Positions 8,797-19,126 of a DNA stretch of 64,000 nucleotides are shown piece after piece. Positions within the stretch are counted from its first letter, which is position 1. Each line of letters opens with the position of its first letter. Made by a program: the position numbers and the translations under genes. Origin of the DNA: Methanobacteriota archaeon (GTDB taxonomy: Archaea; Methanobacteriota; Methanobacteria; Methanobacteriales; Methanobacteriaceae); contig JAEYPF010000021.1 in NCBI GenBank assembly GCA_023411115.1, positions 114,335 to 178,334 on the forward strand, written 5' to 3'. A model generated the notes under the pieces. That model searched no databases and was not told the origin of the DNA. It worked only from the letters and a program-made list of their open reading frames with translations.

Positions 8797-9934
8797 AGAA
8801 CCAATCTATGTAACCCGGCCACTTCTGCCTGACTTAGAAGATCTGTATCTTGAAATCCGGGAAATTATTGAAAGTAAATGGATTACAAATCATGGACAAA
8901 AACATAACTTGCTGGAGGAAAAATTAAAAGAAATTTTAAAAGTTTCTAATGTTTCTATTTTTAATAACGGCTCCATAGCACTTTTAACAGCATTAAAAGC
9001 TTTGAATTTACCCCCTGGCAGTGAAGTTATAACTACTCCTTTTACATTTGCTGCTACCCCTCACTGCATCAGTTGGAACGGATTAAAGCCAGTTTTTTGT
9101 GATATCGAACCAGATACAATGACAATTAATGCAGAAAAAATTGAAGAATTGATTACTCCTGACACTTCTGCTATTTTACCAGTCCATGTCTATGGATTTC
9201 CATGTGATGTAAAAAGGATTAATGAAATTGCCCAAAAATACGGACTTAAAGTCATTTATGATGGAGCACATGCTTTTTCTACAGAGATAAATGGCAAATC
9301 AATTGGAAACTTTGGAGACATTACGATGTTCAGTTTTCATGCCACCAAGCTGTATAATACCCTTGAGGGAGGATGTTTAACTTACAGTGATAATGAATTG
9401 AATGAGAAAATTTATAACTTAAGGAATTTTGGAATAAAGAATGAAGAGGAAGTTGTAGATATTGGTATAAATGGAAAAATGAACGAATTTCAGGCATCAA
9501 TGGGTATTTTAAACCTTAAATTATATAAAAAAGAGCAAATAAACAGGTTAAAAATAAAAAAATTATATATTGAGCAGTTGATTGAAATTGAAAACATAGA
9601 AATTCCAGGTATGCCTGAAAATACCTCAGATTCATGCCAGTATTTTCCAATTGTAATCGAAGATGGTTTTCCTATAAACCGGGACCATGTTTACGATAAA
9701 CTTAAAAATTGCAATATATTCACCCGAAAATATTTTTATCCAATATGTTCCGATTACAGGCCCTATAATAATCTTAAAAGTTCATCTGTAGATAATTTAC
9801 CTCTAGCTAATGATTTGAAATGCAAAGTGCTGTGTTTACCTTATTATGGAAGTTTAGATCATTCAGTTGTTGTTGAAATATGCGATATCATTAAAAGTTT
9901 CTCTAAAGTGCCTTTGAAAGTTTTAGCTAATTAA
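8783..9934 (+). CDS. DegT/DnrJ/EryC1/StrS-family PLP sugar aminotransferase
   Basis: 383 residues, family length. PLP features: FNNGSIALLTAL near residue 60, VIYDGAHAF with the cofactor Asp at 160, and the Schiff-base lysine Lys189 in SFHATKLYNTLEGG. It should transaminate a 3- or 4-keto nucleotide sugar. It lies 14 bp inside the end of the upstream acyltransferase with a GGAG site before its ATG. No 4,6-dehydratase is adjacent on this strand, so the keto-sugar may come from elsewhere in the locus or genome. Confidence 0.88.
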   Translation: MKVFKEPIYVTRPLLPDLEDLYLEIREIIESKWITNHGQKHNLLEEKLKEILKVSNVSIFNNGSIALLTALKALNLPPGSEVITTPFTFAATPHCISWNGLKPVFCDIEPDTMTINAEKIEELITPDTSAILPVHVYGFPCDVKRINEIAQKYGLKVIYDGAHAFSTEINGKSIGNFGDITMFSFHATKLYNTLEGGCLTYSDNELNEKIYNLRNFGIKNEEEVVDIGINGKMNEFQASMGILNLKLYKKEQINRLKIKKLYIEQLIEIENIEIPGMPENTSDSCQYFPIVIEDGFPINRDHVYDKLKNCNIFTRKYFYPICSDYRPYNNLKSSSVDNLPLANDLKCKVLCLPYYGSLDHSVVVEICDIIKSFSKVPLKVLAN

Positions 9935-9984
9935 AATTCTCTTAAATATATGTAATAGTCCCAAAAAGCTTTGGATATGTTGAT

Positions 9985-10998
9985 ATGAATCCCAAGATTG
10001 CAGTTATAATTTTGAACTGGAATGGCTGGAAAGATACAGTAGAATGTCTTGAATCATTGTATCAAATTACATTCCATGATTACGATGTTGTTATTGTTGA
10101 TAATGCATCTTCAGACAATTCCTTAGAAAAAATAAGGCAGTATCATGAAGGAAAAATCGAAGTAAATTCCAGCTTCTTTAAATATTCAAAAAGTAACAAG
10201 CCTGTTAAAATTATTGAATATACCCTGGAAGAATCTAAATATATAAAAAGTAGATCATTGGGTACCATCCTTATAAAAAATGATAAAAACTATGGTTTTG
10301 CAGAAGGAAACAACATTGGAATAAGATATGCATTGGATACATTAAATGCAGACCATATACTACTTTTAAATAACGATACTGTGGTGGATAAAAACTTTTT
10401 AAGTGAATTAATTGAAGTAATTGAAAGCAGACCCCATATTGGATTTGTAAGCCCCAAAACATATTATTACGATTTTAATAACAGAAATGATGTTATAAAT
10501 TTCGCTGGTGGTTCTTTGAGTATGTTTAAAGGGCATTCTCAATCTATAGGCGTGAATGAAGTTGATAGGGGCCAATACGATGATATAAAAACCGTAGAAT
10601 ATGTCGAAGGCTCCTGTTTACTTGCAAAAAGAGAGGTTTTAGAGAAAATTGGTTTGTTTGATACTAAATACTTTGCTTACTGGGAAGAAGCCGATCTATG
10701 TACAAGGGGATTTAAATCAGGATATAAATCAGTATATGTCCCAAAAGCAAGAATATGGCACAAAGTTTCGGCATCTACCGATGATCCAACTAAGATCTAT
10801 TATTATACCCGCAATAAGTTCTGGTTCATGGAAAAATATGCAAATAAAAGTGAATATATCTCCTTCCTTCTGCTTTTTTTTGGATTCTACTTCTGGAATA
10901 TTGTCTGCAAGTATATTTTTTACGATTTATACAAAAGAAGCTTCGAACACAGCATTTACTTTTTAAAGGGAATAAAAAACGGCTTTTTAATAAAATAA
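9985..10998 (+). CDS. Family 2 glycosyltransferase (rhamnosyltransferase-like)
   Basis: 337 residues. VIILNWNGWKDTVECLESL starts a GT2 domain, ILLLNNDTVVD supplies the DxD-like NDD/NND motif, and EGSCLLAKREVLEKIGLFDTKYFAYWEEADLC is the hallmark acceptor-side block of the WcaA/rhamnosyltransferase group. An insertion of about 45 residues (HEGKIEVNSSFFKYSK onward) sits between the first two motifs. A hydrophobic stretch near residues 287-308 may anchor it in the membrane. It lies between the aminotransferase and a GT4 gene with 20-50 bp gaps, so it is probably cotranscribed. Confidence 0.85.
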   Translation: MNPKIAVIILNWNGWKDTVECLESLYQITFHDYDVVIVDNASSDNSLEKIRQYHEGKIEVNSSFFKYSKSNKPVKIIEYTLEESKYIKSRSLGTILIKNDKNYGFAEGNNIGIRYALDTLNADHILLLNNDTVVDKNFLSELIEVIESRPHIGFVSPKTYYYDFNNRNDVINFAGGSLSMFKGHSQSIGVNEVDRGQYDDIKTVEYVEGSCLLAKREVLEKIGLFDTKYFAYWEEADLCTRGFKSGYKSVYVPKARIWHKVSASTDDPTKIYYYTRNKFWFMEKYANKSEYISFLLLFFGFYFWNIVCKYIFYDLYKRSFEHSIYFLKGIKNGFLIK

Positions 10999-11017
10999 TT
11001 TAGAATCCCTGAGAAAC

Positions 11018-12088
11018 ATGACTAAAATCAATTTAATCACCAGCTGGAATATAGAGTGCGGAATAGCAGATACCACACGGCTCCTGGTGGATGAATTAAA
11101 AAAATATGATGATATTAATATTAACATCTGCCCAGTTAAAAAGATAGGTTCAAGAAACCCTTTATACTTCTTTAAATTGTTAAAAAAAATTCAAAAGAAC
11201 CAAATTACACATATTCAATATCACAGTGAGTTATTTGGCCAATTTATACCTCATTTTTCATTAAGTTACTTTCCTGCAGTTATATTTTTCTTAAAATTCT
11301 GGAGAAAAAACATGATAATCACAACTGTTCATGAAGTTGATCCAAATTCCGCTGTAGATAAATTAATAATTAAATTTTTAAATCTTTCTGACAGGATAAT
11401 AGCCCACAATATTAGACTAATAAACTCAATGGGAGAAAATGGAATTAAAAAAGAGAAATTGTCACTGGTTCCATTGGGTTCTTCAAAAAGTAAAAAAAGA
11501 GACAAAAAATGGTGCAAAAATAAGTTAGGAATTTCAAAAAAGACCGTATTGACTATTTTTGGATTTGTGAGTCCAAATAAAGGCCATGATCTGGTTATTG
11601 ATATTTTAACTGAACTTGGTGAAGAATGTATCCTCATTATTGCCGGTGGAACCAAAAATAAAGAGCAAATTGAATATATAAATTCATTAAAAGCTAAAAT
11701 ATCAACTTTACAATTAGAAAATAGAGTTAAATTCCTTGATTTTGTAGATGAAAAGGAGTTGCCCATTGTTGCGTGTGCCTCTGATATTTTTTTATATCCT
11801 TACCGCTGGATAGTTGCATCTGCAGCTCTAAATTTAGCCTTAAGTTATGAAATTCCAACCATAACCTCAGATATAGATTATTTTAAGGAAATAAAGAACG
11901 AATATCATTGTATAGAGCTTTTTAAAAATGATGATAGAGACGATTTACTGCAAAAAATATATGGACTTCTAGAAAGTGCGGAAAAACAGAAATATCTCCA
12001 GAATAAATGCAGGTATTTTCTAAAAAAAACAAGCTGGACAGCTGTTGGGGGCAAAACAAGAAATTTATATCTTAATTTATTAGATTAA
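11018..12088 (+). CDS. Family 4 glycosyltransferase
   Basis: 356 residues, GT-B fold. The N-terminal domain has HIQYHSELFG and TTVHEVDPNS; the C-terminal Rossmann domain begins KKTVLTIFGFVSPNKGHD, followed by IAGGTKN and a donor-binding ASDIFLYPYRWIVASAALNLAL region where the usual EX7E is poorly conserved. It sits 14 bp before the first dehydratase-like gene. Acts at the cytoplasmic membrane face, sugar unknown. Confidence 0.82.
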   Translation: MTKINLITSWNIECGIADTTRLLVDELKKYDDININICPVKKIGSRNPLYFFKLLKKIQKNQITHIQYHSELFGQFIPHFSLSYFPAVIFFLKFWRKNMIITTVHEVDPNSAVDKLIIKFLNLSDRIIAHNIRLINSMGENGIKKEKLSLVPLGSSKSKKRDKKWCKNKLGISKKTVLTIFGFVSPNKGHDLVIDILTELGEECILIIAGGTKNKEQIEYINSLKAKISTLQLENRVKFLDFVDEKELPIVACASDIFLYPYRWIVASAALNLALSYEIPTITSDIDYFKEIKNEYHCIELFKNDDRDDLLQKIYGLLESAEKQKYLQNKCRYFLKKTSWTAVGGKTRNLYLNLLD

Positions 12089-12101
12089 TTGGAGGACTTA
12101 A

Positions 12102-13331
12102 ATGAACTGGAAAAATAAAAGTGTTTTAATAACTGGTATTACAGGATTTGCTGGTTCGTATTTAGCAGATGAATTATTGAAAAAAGAAGTTGATACCTAT
12201 GGCTTAATCAGGAGAAGGGCGGATGGAGTAAAATCCAAGAATTTAATCGATCGGGGCATTGAAGATCAGGTTAAACTTATTGGAGGAGACTTAACCGATA
12301 TTACTTCATTAACAAATGCACTTCAAGAATCACAACCCGATATTATTTTTCATTTAGCTGCTCAGTCTTTTGTTCCGCGGTCTTTTGAAAATTCCATGGA
12401 AACACAAATGATAAACTGCATAGGAACCGCAAACCTCCTGGATGCGGTGAGAATAAAAGATATAGATCCAAAAATTGTTTTTGCAGGTTCCAGTGAAGAA
12501 TATGGGCTGGTTATATCATCCCCTGAACAATATATACATGCAAAAAAAGAATATCAGGCAATATTTCCCGAAGTTGAAAAGATTCCAGAGGTACCTATTA
12601 ATGAAACCAACCCACTGCGCCCAATGTCCCCATACGCCGTTTCTAAAGTCTACGGAGATCATTTAATGAGAAATTACTACTATTCATATGGTTTAAATAC
12701 AGTTGTATCAAGGGCATTTAACCATGAAGGAGCAGGAAGGGGTCCAATGTTTGTAACATCTGTTATAACCAGCCAGATAATGAAGTTAAAATTTGGAGAA
12801 ACTGATAAAATAAGTATTGGAAATATAAATGCATTCCGCGACTGGTCCCATGTTAAAGATATCGTTAACGGCTACATGCTCCTTGCTGAAAAGGGTAAAG
12901 TAGGTGAAGTGTACAACCAAGGTTCCATGAGGACAAATTCAGTATTGAGTTATATTTTACTGGGTTTGGAAGAAGCAGGATGGAATATTGATAAAATAGA
13001 AACATTTAATGGAGAAAAAGTGATTGATAGTCCTACAGAAACAGATAAATCTCCAATATATAAGATTAATTTTGAAAAGACAAATGTTGATAGAATGATT
13101 CTGGAAAATGACCTTGAATATACAATTGCTGATAAAGGAATCTACGCACACACCAGTAAAGGAAAGGTAGCTATAGAATTTAATCCAGATAGGTTCAGAC
13201 CTGCAGAAGTTCCTATATTACTTGCAAATACTGAAAAAATTCAAAAGTTAGGGGCTAAAATCAAATATAAACTGAATGATATAGTAAACCATCAGTTGAA
13301 TTACTATTTAAAGAAAGAAAATAGGGATTAG
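12102..13331 (+). CDS. GDP-mannose 4,6-dehydratase-like SDR enzyme, copy 1
   Basis: 409-residue extended SDR: TGITGFAGSYLADEL (NAD motif), YGLIRRRADG, AAQSFVPRSFENS, FAGSSEEYGL (catalytic S-S-E-x-Y-G) and SPYAVSKVYGDH (YxxxK). The C-terminal RPAEVPILL matches the GMD family. It is longer than usual GMD (about 340-370) because of an extra block near residues 285-350 before the RPAEV motif. A close paralogue lies at 15301-16530, separated by a GT39-like gene. GGAGG lies just before the ATG. Likely makes a 4-keto-6-deoxy nucleotide sugar; the exact substrate is uncertain. Confidence 0.8.
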   Translation: MNWKNKSVLITGITGFAGSYLADELLKKEVDTYGLIRRRADGVKSKNLIDRGIEDQVKLIGGDLTDITSLTNALQESQPDIIFHLAAQSFVPRSFENSMETQMINCIGTANLLDAVRIKDIDPKIVFAGSSEEYGLVISSPEQYIHAKKEYQAIFPEVEKIPEVPINETNPLRPMSPYAVSKVYGDHLMRNYYYSYGLNTVVSRAFNHEGAGRGPMFVTSVITSQIMKLKFGETDKISIGNINAFRDWSHVKDIVNGYMLLAEKGKVGEVYNQGSMRTNSVLSYILLGLEEAGWNIDKIETFNGEKVIDSPTETDKSPIYKINFEKTNVDRMILENDLEYTIADKGIYAHTSKGKVAIEFNPDRFRPAEVPILLANTEKIQKLGAKIKYKLNDIVNHQLNYYLKKENRD

Positions 13332-13570
13332 CAGCTTAATTATTTATTATTCATGACTCTAATTGGACAATAGAAAAAAAAGATGTTTTAAACGATTTTT
13401 TTGTGAATTAGACCATTTCCTTAAGTCATTAAATCCATATCTAAAAAACTATTTATGTCTATGATTAAAATTAAATACACATTGATATCAAATAAGATTT
13501 CACTAATGATAGATTCAATATTTTAATTATAAACTGGTTTTAAGACATTTCGATTATTCAAGGTGATGAG

Positions 13571-15265
13571 TTGGACCCCGAGAAAACGCATAAAAAAACT
13601 ACTTCTGCAAATCTAAGCAAAGTATACCGCAATCCCCTTTTCATATTAACCTTGATTACAATAGGAATTACAGTTTATCTTTTAGAAGTTCAAATGAAAA
13701 TAGGTGTTCCCTATTTCGATGTTTTTAACTATTTAAATAATGCACTTTACTTTGCAGGCATGGGTAAAAGCGGGAATGTTCTTTATCTTCCCCCTGCTCA
13801 ACCAATTTTAACCTCGCTGTTTTTTAAAATGGGATATGTATCTGTAAATGCTATTTTCATTTTAGATAGCATATTCTTCGTTATAGGAGTTATAGGATTA
13901 TATTTACTATTAAAGCAGCGGTTTAATGAGATTCAAAGCTTTACAGGTAGTCTAATATTCATATCATTTCCTGTTGTAATGTCATGGGCCGCATCTGGTG
14001 GTATAGACCTTCCCGGAGTTACTTTATCAATATGGGCAGTTTATTTCACTGTTTTAGGTGTAAAGAAAGATTCAAGATTCTTATATATGGTTCTACCATT
14101 GATAATGTTAGCTTTCCTTACAAGATACACCGCAGGCCTTATACTTCTCCCTATACTTCTTTACTTTTTAATTAATAGTAATAATATCAATAACATTAAA
14201 AAAATCATATCTGGAGTTTTAATAGAGGTTGTAGTGCTAATAGGTGCTTTTCTATTCTTATACACAAAATTGGGTACTGCCAAAAATTTTTACAGTTTAC
14301 TGCTTTACGTTACCACTTCCCAATCAGTGGGAGTGGGAGACGTTGCCTACAATACCAATATACTTTATTACCTTCAAAATATCCTGAACTACATCTCTGT
14401 AGGTCCATTTATGGGTACCTATGTCAATATATTAAACCCATCTGGAAGCGTTCCATCAATATTAGCATATATAACTGCTCTGGTAGTTTTAGTTGGTCTT
14501 GGTTTTTATGTCTACAGGATTTTAAACTTTAAAAATATGGAATTAAAAACGGATTCATTAAATATAATGAAAATAGTGCTGCTTATTATACTGATTGCTG
14601 GTTTTATAATTTCATTCAACAATGTATCCTATGTTATCAGTGAGATAATTTTCTTTTCGATATGCTACCTTTCATACCTGCTTTTAAAGAACTCTAAAAC
14701 CAGGAATATAGACCTGGACGTTATGTTCTTTTCATGGTTTGGGGCTTATTTAATATTCCAGAGCATTCTTCCGCTTAAGGTAGATAGATACTTTATTACC
14801 ATGACCCCTGCATTTGCGTATTTCATTATTCTGGGTCTAAGTGAGTTCATAGATAGGATAAAACCTAGAATTAAAAATAAAAATTTAAGATCATGGGGAA
14901 TTTATTCAATCATTGCGTTAATATTCTTATCATCGGCAACTGCCACATACATCGGCCATACCCCTAAAAAATGTTTTACTTTAGACATAGGAGAAGCAAG
15001 TAGCTGGCTTAAAGACTATGATCCAGATTACAAAGATAAGATCATTTATTCAGATTACCAGCCGGCAGTTAGCTGGTATCTAAAAAGGGCGACAAATGGA
15101 GGATTTCCAATATATCTAACTAAAACAATTTTATATTCTAAATTGCTCCAAAAAAATAATGTAGATTATTATATAGATTCTTTAAGCGAACCAAAACCCG
15201 ATCTTGAGGGTTACCATATAATTAAAAATATAAACAATATAGCAATTTATGAAAAGAACAGATAA
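13571..15265 (+). CDS. Polytopic GT39/PMT-like membrane glycosyltransferase
   Basis: 564 residues with about 11-12 hydrophobic helices and a C-terminal extracytoplasmic part. The first loop after helix 1 has PYFDVFNYLNNALYFAG, an acidic loop typical of ArnT/PMT-type GT-C enzymes that use polyprenyl-phosphate sugars. AGGTGAT lies before a TTG at 13571, the only start compatible with that site. The C-terminal domain has YSDYQPAVSWYLKRATNGGFPIYL. It stands between the two GMD-like paralogues. It could transfer a 6-deoxy sugar from a lipid carrier outside the cell (inference). Confidence 0.75.
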   Translation: MDPEKTHKKTTSANLSKVYRNPLFILTLITIGITVYLLEVQMKIGVPYFDVFNYLNNALYFAGMGKSGNVLYLPPAQPILTSLFFKMGYVSVNAIFILDSIFFVIGVIGLYLLLKQRFNEIQSFTGSLIFISFPVVMSWAASGGIDLPGVTLSIWAVYFTVLGVKKDSRFLYMVLPLIMLAFLTRYTAGLILLPILLYFLINSNNINNIKKIISGVLIEVVVLIGAFLFLYTKLGTAKNFYSLLLYVTTSQSVGVGDVAYNTNILYYLQNILNYISVGPFMGTYVNILNPSGSVPSILAYITALVVLVGLGFYVYRILNFKNMELKTDSLNIMKIVLLIILIAGFIISFNNVSYVISEIIFFSICYLSYLLLKNSKTRNIDLDVMFFSWFGAYLIFQSILPLKVDRYFITMTPAFAYFIILGLSEFIDRIKPRIKNKNLRSWGIYSIIALIFLSSATATYIGHTPKKCFTLDIGEASSWLKDYDPDYKDKIIYSDYQPAVSWYLKRATNGGFPIYLTKTILYSKLLQKNNVDYYIDSLSEPKPDLEGYHIIKNINNIAIYEKNR

Positions 15266-15300
15266 ATCTTAAAAATAATGAACGTATCAGGAGACATTAA

Positions 15301-16530
15301 ATGAATTGGGAAGAAAAAAACGTGCTTATCACAGGTGTTAGCGGATTTGTTGGATCCTATCTGGCAAAGGAATTGTTAAAAAAAGAAGTTAACGTTTATG
15401 GACTAATAAGGCGGAGAGCAGATGGAACACTAGCTAAAAATTTGCTGGATCAGAGGATTGAAAACGATGTAAAATTTTTAGAAGGAGATTTAACCGATAT
15501 AACGTCGCTTGCAAATGCACTGGATGAATCAGACCCTGATTTTATTTTTCATTTAGGTGGTCAGTCTTTTGTTCCCCGGTCTTTTGAAAATTCCATGGAA
15601 ACTCAGATGATAAACTGTATAGGGACTGCAAACCTCCTTGATGCAGTACAGGTAAAAGATTATGATTCAAAGGTAATTTTTGCCGGATCTAGTGAGGAGT
15701 ATGGGCTGGTTATTTCATCAGAGGAACAGTATGAAAACGCTAAAAAAGAATATGGAACAGTATTTCCTGAACCAGAAAATATTCCTGAAATCCCAATAAA
15801 TGAAACCAACCCATTAAGGCCAATGTCACCATATGCAGTTTCCAAGGTCTATGGTGATCACTTAATGAGGAATTACTATCATTCATACGGATTAGAAACA
15901 GTAGTATCACGTGCCTTTAACCATGAAGGAGCGGGAAGAGGTTTAATGTTTGTAACATCTGTTATAACCAATCAGATAATGAAGCTAAAGTTTAAAGAGA
16001 TAGATAAAATCAGTATTGGAAATCTCAACGCCTTTAGAGACTGGTCACATGTTAAAGACATAATTCAAGGCTATCTAACCCTTGCTGAAAAAGGCAAAGC
16101 AGGAGAAGTATACAATCAAGGTTCTATGAGGACAAACTCCGTGTTAAGTTATATTTTACTTGGTTTAGAGGAAGCAGGATGGAATATCGATAATATAGAA
16201 ACATTCAAAGATGAAAAAATAATCAGCGACCCTACAGAAATAGATAAAAAGGCAATGTTTGGAGTTAAATTTGACAAAACAAAGGTAGACCAGATGATGC
16301 TGGAAGGGGAACTTAAGTATGCAATTGAAGATAAAGGAATACAGGTCAGCACTGATAAAGGAGATGTCCTTATTGAGTTCAACCCAGATAGATTTAGACC
16401 CGCAGAAGTCCCTATATTGCTTTCAGATACTGCAAAAATTCAAAAAATTGGGGCTAAAGTTGAATACAGCTTGAATGATATTGTAAAGGACCAGTTGAAT
16501 TATTTCTTGAAGAAAGAAAATAGATTATGA
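15301..16530 (+). CDS. GDP-mannose 4,6-dehydratase-like SDR enzyme, copy 2
   Basis: 409 residues, collinear with copy 1 at 12102-13331 without obvious gaps and identical in long stretches around SFVPRSFENSMETQMINC, the YAVSK motif and SMRTNSVLSYILLGLEEAGW. The N-terminus and the extra block (about 285-350) differ most. NAD motif TGVSGFVGSY, catalytic SSEEYG and YAVSK are intact, so both copies should be active. The stop codon is part of a hairpin that looks like a terminator. A duplication kept with both active sites intact suggests distinct substrates or expression, not redundancy (inference). Confidence 0.8.
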   Translation: MNWEEKNVLITGVSGFVGSYLAKELLKKEVNVYGLIRRRADGTLAKNLLDQRIENDVKFLEGDLTDITSLANALDESDPDFIFHLGGQSFVPRSFENSMETQMINCIGTANLLDAVQVKDYDSKVIFAGSSEEYGLVISSEEQYENAKKEYGTVFPEPENIPEIPINETNPLRPMSPYAVSKVYGDHLMRNYYHSYGLETVVSRAFNHEGAGRGLMFVTSVITNQIMKLKFKEIDKISIGNLNAFRDWSHVKDIIQGYLTLAEKGKAGEVYNQGSMRTNSVLSYILLGLEEAGWNIDNIETFKDEKIISDPTEIDKKAMFGVKFDKTKVDQMMLEGELKYAIEDKGIQVSTDKGDVLIEFNPDRFRPAEVPILLSDTAKIQKIGAKVEYSLNDIVKDQLNYFLKKENRL

Positions 16531-16549
16531 GTTAAAACTCATTTTTTTA
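16527..16549 (+). terminator. Hairpin plus T-run terminator
   Basis: ATGAGTT, a short AA loop and AACTCAT form a 7-bp stem that includes the stop codon, followed by seven T's. It closes the plus-strand block 12102-16530. Confidence 0.55.
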
Positions 16550-16578
16550 TTTATTTTTATATTACAGCCTTTTGCAGC

Positions 16579-17703
16579 TCAAAATCTACCAAACCTTTTC
16601 CTCCTTTCACTGAATTTAAATTTCTTTTCAATGAAGTCTTTGACATTTATACTTTTCAATCTTAAAGCTTTTGATTCTATTAATTTAAATGAAAGTATTG
16701 CAAGAGGAACTGTAATCAATGTGGACAGGATGAACATTCCTGCCACCGAAATGCCAGGTATAAAGTGTTCAACACTTTGTTGTACTGGGAAAGCGTATAT
16801 GTATATACCATAACTGTAATCACCATACTTTCCTACCTTGTTTACATATGGGATTTTGGCAAATGCAACATAAAGAATGAGATACGGTAAAATTATTGAT
16901 GACGCTAAAATTAAAGTCAATTTGTTATTTAATGACAGAAGGAATATTGCCAGCATAACTAGCGCTATTTTTATATCATATTTGATTTTATCCCTGTACA
17001 AATATAATAGAATTCCTACCATGAATGTTATGGCAAAAACTCCCCCATTTGGATATAAAAACTTTTCAACAGCCCTGAGATGAATTGTGGGAAGGTGAAA
17101 CATTAAATTTAAATAAATCACCATGAAGAGAGATGTTATCAGTATAACCACTTTCCTTTTGTATAACCACCCAACAAGACCAAGAACTGCGACTATGATG
17201 TACATATTAAAGAATAAAGATAACATCCAGATAGATCCATTAACAAGGTTTGGAAGAACGTTATCTACAAAAACACCAGGCAGTGTAAGGTTGTAATAAT
17301 ACATGGTCATGATCTTGAAATACCCCCATGTCATTGGATTTTTAAAATAATCCGCAACAGGAATGACTGTTACTAGAGGCCCAATTATAAATATTGTTAC
17401 TAATGCCACCCCAAAAAGGCCCGGAAGAAGCCTGAGAAGTCTATTCCAGAAGTAATTATACACCGACGAACTTCTTGACCAGCTATGTGTAACGAGATAT
17501 CCGCTGATAACGAAAAAGATTATTAGGCCCAGATCCACAATTTTAAACTTTCCAAGGATCCAAACAGCGTAACCTTCAGGGGTACCCGTTAAAGGAAAAC
17601 AGTGATAGTAAAGTACAAAAAAAGCCCCTAAAATCCTCAAAAAATCAAAATTATTGCTAAATCTACTTTTAAGTTTATCGTCAACAAATTGGGATAATGA
17701 CAT
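16579..17703 (-). CDS. Acyltransferase 3 family membrane protein (OafA/YrhL type)
   Basis: 374 residues with about ten hydrophobic helices. The N-terminal FLRILGAFFVLYYHCFPL carries the conserved His, and FFVISGYLVTHSW is the second family motif. It would O-acylate a surface glycan using acyl-CoA from the cytoplasm. There is a basic C-terminal tail (KKFKFSERRKRFGRF). It is convergent with the second GMD-like gene and divergent from the GT4 at 17925. No SGNH domain is fused. Confidence 0.88.
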   Translation of the reverse strand: MSLSQFVDDKLKSRFSNNFDFLRILGAFFVLYYHCFPLTGTPEGYAVWILGKFKIVDLGLIIFFVISGYLVTHSWSRSSSVYNYFWNRLLRLLPGLFGVALVTIFIIGPLVTVIPVADYFKNPMTWGYFKIMTMYYYNLTLPGVFVDNVLPNLVNGSIWMLSLFFNMYIIVAVLGLVGWLYKRKVVILITSLFMVIYLNLMFHLPTIHLRAVEKFLYPNGGVFAITFMVGILLYLYRDKIKYDIKIALVMLAIFLLSLNNKLTLILASSIILPYLILYVAFAKIPYVNKVGKYGDYSYGIYIYAFPVQQSVEHFIPGISVAGMFILSTLITVPLAILSFKLIESKALRLKSINVKDFIEKKFKFSERRKRFGRF

Positions 17704-17924
17704 AATATCAGCTCAATTAATAATACATCGTTAATATAATAATCCTGAATTAGAAGTTATAGAATGTTTTTAATTAAATACAAATAAAGATTACATTAAT
17801 TAGCTTATAATATTTGGTTTTTGATTTTATTTCCAGCTAAAATAAAAATATACATTTAAGTAAATTGAAAATTATATTCCAAAACTAAGGAATTCACCAA
17901 GTTAATTAAAACAGAGATGAAATA

Positions 17925-19094
17925 ATGAAAAAAACAATGAAGGTCATAGCTTCGGTTCATCTGACTGATACACCAGTTACACATATTCTAGAAGTATTTA
18001 CACGATTACAAAACAATTATGATGTGGAACTTATAGCATTGAACACCCCTGATACGTCTAAAGTTACTGATCTTGCTAAGAATGTCAATATTCGCCAGGC
18101 TCCCCTTACACAATATAACATACCTTTAATAAAAGGATTTTTTTATGAAACATACATCATTCTGCACATATTGAGCTCAAGAGAGAAAATAGATTATATA
18201 TACAGTAGATCCAGGCCATTTAACTTTGCTGAATATGTAATTGGAAAGTTAAAGAGAATCCCAATAGTTATAGAAGTAAATGGAATTCTTACAGATGAAC
18301 TTATTATGGAAACCCCAAATCCAAACGCTTTGACTTCGTTAAGAGTGAAACTCATATCATTTATTGAAAGGAAATCACTGTCTGTTTCCTCTAAAATTAT
18401 AACTGTAACGCATAATATCAAAAAAAGAATCCAGAAGGACTACAACATTCCCGAAGATAAAATCGTTGTAATCGGAAACGGGGCAAATACAACCATGTTT
18501 AAACCAGTTGATAAAAAGGAAGCCATGAAAAAGCTAAATTTAGATGAAAATCAGAAGTATATTACATTTACAGGTAATTTAGCACCATGGCAAGGTGTTG
18601 AATATCTTGTTAAAGCTGCCCCCCTAATCATAAAAGAAATTCCTGATCTAAAATTCTTAATTGTGGGTGATGGTTCAGTTAAAGAAAAATTACTGGAAAT
18701 GGTAGATGATCTGAACCTGCAGAATAACTTTATTTTTACAGGAATGGTTCCATATGAAGATGTCCCTTTATATATTAATTCAGGGGAATTATGCGTAGCT
18801 TACAAGATACCCATAGGATCTGGTTATTCTGCATTGAAATTTTATGAATACATGGCATGTGGGAAACCAATTGTAGGTAGTCGAGTGACTGGGTTTGAAA
18901 TTTTAGAGCAACAAAATGCAGGAATGCTTGTTGAGCCTCAAAATCATGAAAAATTAGCAGGTGCAATAATTAAACTTCTTAAGGACGATGAATTAAGAGA
19001 ACAGATGGGAAAAAATGGAAGAGAATATTTAATTGAAAATAACAGCTGGGATGCTGTTACAAAAAAGATTGAAAATATTTTAGATAATATTTAA
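17925..19094 (+). CDS. Family 4 glycosyltransferase
   Basis: 389 residues, GT-B fold. KIIVIEVNG-like block at about 110, NGANTTMFKP, then the donor domain: ITFTGNLAPWQGVEYLV, FLIVGDGSVKEKLLEM and the EX7E-like region SGYSALKFYEYMACGKPIVG. A GAGATGA site precedes the ATG. It stands alone on the plus strand between two minus-strand genes. It is similar in its C-terminal half to the GT4 at 31264-32385 (shared PWQG/AWQG and KFYEYMACGKP/KFAEYTAMGKP blocks). Confidence 0.88.
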   Translation: MKKTMKVIASVHLTDTPVTHILEVFTRLQNNYDVELIALNTPDTSKVTDLAKNVNIRQAPLTQYNIPLIKGFFYETYIILHILSSREKIDYIYSRSRPFNFAEYVIGKLKRIPIVIEVNGILTDELIMETPNPNALTSLRVKLISFIERKSLSVSSKIITVTHNIKKRIQKDYNIPEDKIVVIGNGANTTMFKPVDKKEAMKKLNLDENQKYITFTGNLAPWQGVEYLVKAAPLIIKEIPDLKFLIVGDGSVKEKLLEMVDDLNLQNNFIFTGMVPYEDVPLYINSGELCVAYKIPIGSGYSALKFYEYMACGKPIVGSRVTGFEILEQQNAGMLVEPQNHEKLAGAIIKLLKDDELREQMGKNGREYLIENNSWDAVTKKIENILDNI

Positions 19095-19126
19095 TTAATT
19101 TACTATAGTGAATCTTTCCTAAGTTC

